64,000 nucleotides of DNA from Clostridia bacterium (GTDB taxonomy: Bacteria; Bacillota; Clostridia; Christensenellales; CAG-1252), in assembly GCA_017394805.1 (NCBI GenBank), contig JAFPXC010000023.1:1-64000 (forward strand). Reading direction: 5' to 3'. The notes below the pieces were generated by a model. That model was not told where the DNA came from, searched no databases, and saw only the letters and a list, made by a program, of their open reading frames with translations. Within the stretch, counting starts at the first letter, position 1. Each line of letters begins with the position of its first letter. This document shows positions 62,983 to 64,000 of this stretch, in pieces. Made by a program: the position numbers and the translations under genes.

Positions 62983-64000
62983 TCAGGATTCTTGGGGTTT
63001 GACCTCTTCCATCAACTCGAATACGATGGCGGACAACTCGTCCTTGTCGAATAGGGTGGGGCAGGGATAGAGGGGATTGGCCTCGGCGTCCGCGCGTTTG
63101 ACGATCTCGGGAATGTCCGCTTCGTTGATGGCGAATTTGCCGCCGATCTTTTGGGGGATCTGCATCTCGGCGTTCATCGCTTCGACGCGGGCTATGAAGG
63201 CCTCGGCTTTGGCTTGGTCGTCCTTGCCTCCGATGCCGACCACATCCGCCAACTCGGCCAAGCGCTTGTAGGCGCTCTTGCCGTAGGCTTTGAGCATGGT
63301 TGGCAAAATGATGCTCATCGCCAAGCCGTGGGGAATGTGATAGAAAGCGCCCAAGGCGTGACCGATGGCGTGTACGTAGCCCACGTAGGCGCGGGTGAAC
63401 GCGCGACCGGCAAGCATGGCGGCGCGTTGCATATTGCCGCGAGCCTCCAAGTTGGTGCCCTCGTGGTAGGCGGTGAGAATGTTGTCGAAAATGAGTTTGA
63501 CCGCGTCAACGGCGTCGCGCTTGGTGTCCCGCGTGTTGGACCGACCGATGTAGGCCTCGACCGCGTGCGTAAGCGCGTCCATGCCCGTAGTGGACGTGAT
63601 GTGCGGGGGAAGTCCCACCGTAAGGTTGGGATCCAATACGACGTAGCCGGGGATGAGGCTGGGATCGTTGATGGGATACTTCTCGTTTTTGTCGGGGTTG
63701 GAAATGACCGCCGCCAAGGTGACTTCGCTGCCCGTGCCCGCCGTGGTGGGTACCGCGTAGAAGGGGGACAGTTTTTTGTTGATTTTGAGAAGACCTTTCA
63801 TCTGCTCGACCGACTTCTTGCTGACCGAACGCGCCGCGATGATCTTGGCGCAGTCCATGGGCGAGCCGCCGCCTACCGCCACGACCACGTCGCATTGGTT
63901 GGCTTGGTATACCTTGAGCCCGTCCTCGATGCATTGAATGGAGGGATTGGGCACGACCTTGTCGTATAAGGCGTATTTGACGCCTTCCTCTTCCATTTTG
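62983..64000 (-). CDS. Iron-containing alcohol dehydrogenase, 5' end cut by the window edge
   Basis: The C-terminal 339 residues are present. VVVAVGGGSPMDCAKIIAA (nucleotide site), PTTAGTGSEVTLAAVI, the metal-site TGMDALTHAVEAYIGR and HAIGHALGAFYHIPHGLAMSIILP with the His ligands are complete. Members include butanol, lactaldehyde and 1,3-propanediol dehydrogenases; the gldA-dhaKL genes make an alcohol end product from glycerol plausible, but the substrate cannot be fixed. The Met near 63996 is probably internal because about 50 N-terminal residues of the family are missing. Confidence 0.92.
   Translation of the reverse strand, partial: KMEEEGVKYALYDKVVPNPSIQCIEDGLKVYQANQCDVVVAVGGGSPMDCAKIIAARSVSKKSVEQMKGLLKINKKLSPFYAVPTTAGTGSEVTLAAVISNPDKNEKYPINDPSLIPGYVVLDPNLTVGLPPHITSTTGMDALTHAVEAYIGRSNTRDTKRDAVDAVKLIFDNILTAYHEGTNLEARGNMQRAAMLAGRAFTRAYVGYVHAIGHALGAFYHIPHGLAMSIILPTMLKAYGKSAYKRLAELADVVGIGGKDDQAKAEAFIARVEAMNAEMQIPQKIGGKFAINEADIPEIVKRADAEANPLYPCPTLFDKDELSAIVFELMEEVKPQES

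Overview
The window looks like a chromosome segment of an uncultured, GC-rich Bacillota in the Clostridia (Christensenellales-like). I base this on the Gram-positive block yqfC-yqfD-phoH-HD-ybeY-era, the sporulation-type genes yqfC/yqfD and ytfJ-dac, a CIRCE-controlled groESL operon, sigma-A-type promoters, a TPP riboswitch, DegV, Mbeg1-like and DUF2804 proteins, and glycerol fermentation genes. No rRNA, tRNA, insertion sequence, prophage or CRISPR array was seen. About 58 genes are supported; both ends of the window cut a gene (a TIR-domain protein on the left, an iron-containing alcohol dehydrogenase on the right).

Layout. 1-2.8 kb (minus): a partial AT-rich TIR gene, then a degenerate ABC ATPase coupled to an S41 protease lipoprotein. 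2.8-5.3 kb: YkvI-like membrane protein, a lone type IV pilin-like protein, a degenerate tandem repeat and two small unknown genes. 5.3-8.1 kb: hairpin-rich repeats, a TPP riboswitch with an extended ThiT, and DegV. 8.3-15.5 kb: Ppx/GppA, then yqfC-yqfD-phoH-(7TM)HD-ybeY-era. 15.4-15.8 kb: large palindromic repeats. 16-24 kb: a flavoprotein on minus, then ppa-holA-membrane protein-M28-like-cdaA, then DUF2953-ytfJ-dac. 24-31.7 kb: DUF2804, Mbeg1-like hydrolase, permuted GH3, dapA and an acidic EAL-like protein. 32-42.1 kb: a metal cluster (10-TM permease diverging from a His/Cys/Asp-rich G3E GTPase and a second G3E GTPase carrying a DUF1980-like tail) that reads on without an obvious break into a Ca-type P-ATPase, a KtrA-like protein, a HAD phosphatase, an unknown protein and an orphan VirD4/TraG-like ATPase. 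42-50 kb: serine-less alpha/beta hydrolase, murG, groESL, and gldA-dhaKL on minus. 50-64 kb: a membrane-anchored unknown, pgsA-valS, an NMT1-type ABC transporter, a fused NadD-YqeK, rsfS and the partial Fe-ADH.

Themes. Synthesis (CdaA) and probable breakdown (a shortened PgpH-like HD protein) of c-di-AMP are both present, with a KtrA-like candidate target. Metal handling is concentrated at 32-38 kb. Several proteins have kept a fold but lost catalytic residues (ABC ATPase, M28 peptidase, alpha/beta hydrolase, EAL domain). Intergenic DNA carries three repeat families dominated by hairpins. At least six genes have a -10 hexamer only 5-7 bases before the start codon, so leaderless transcription seems common here.
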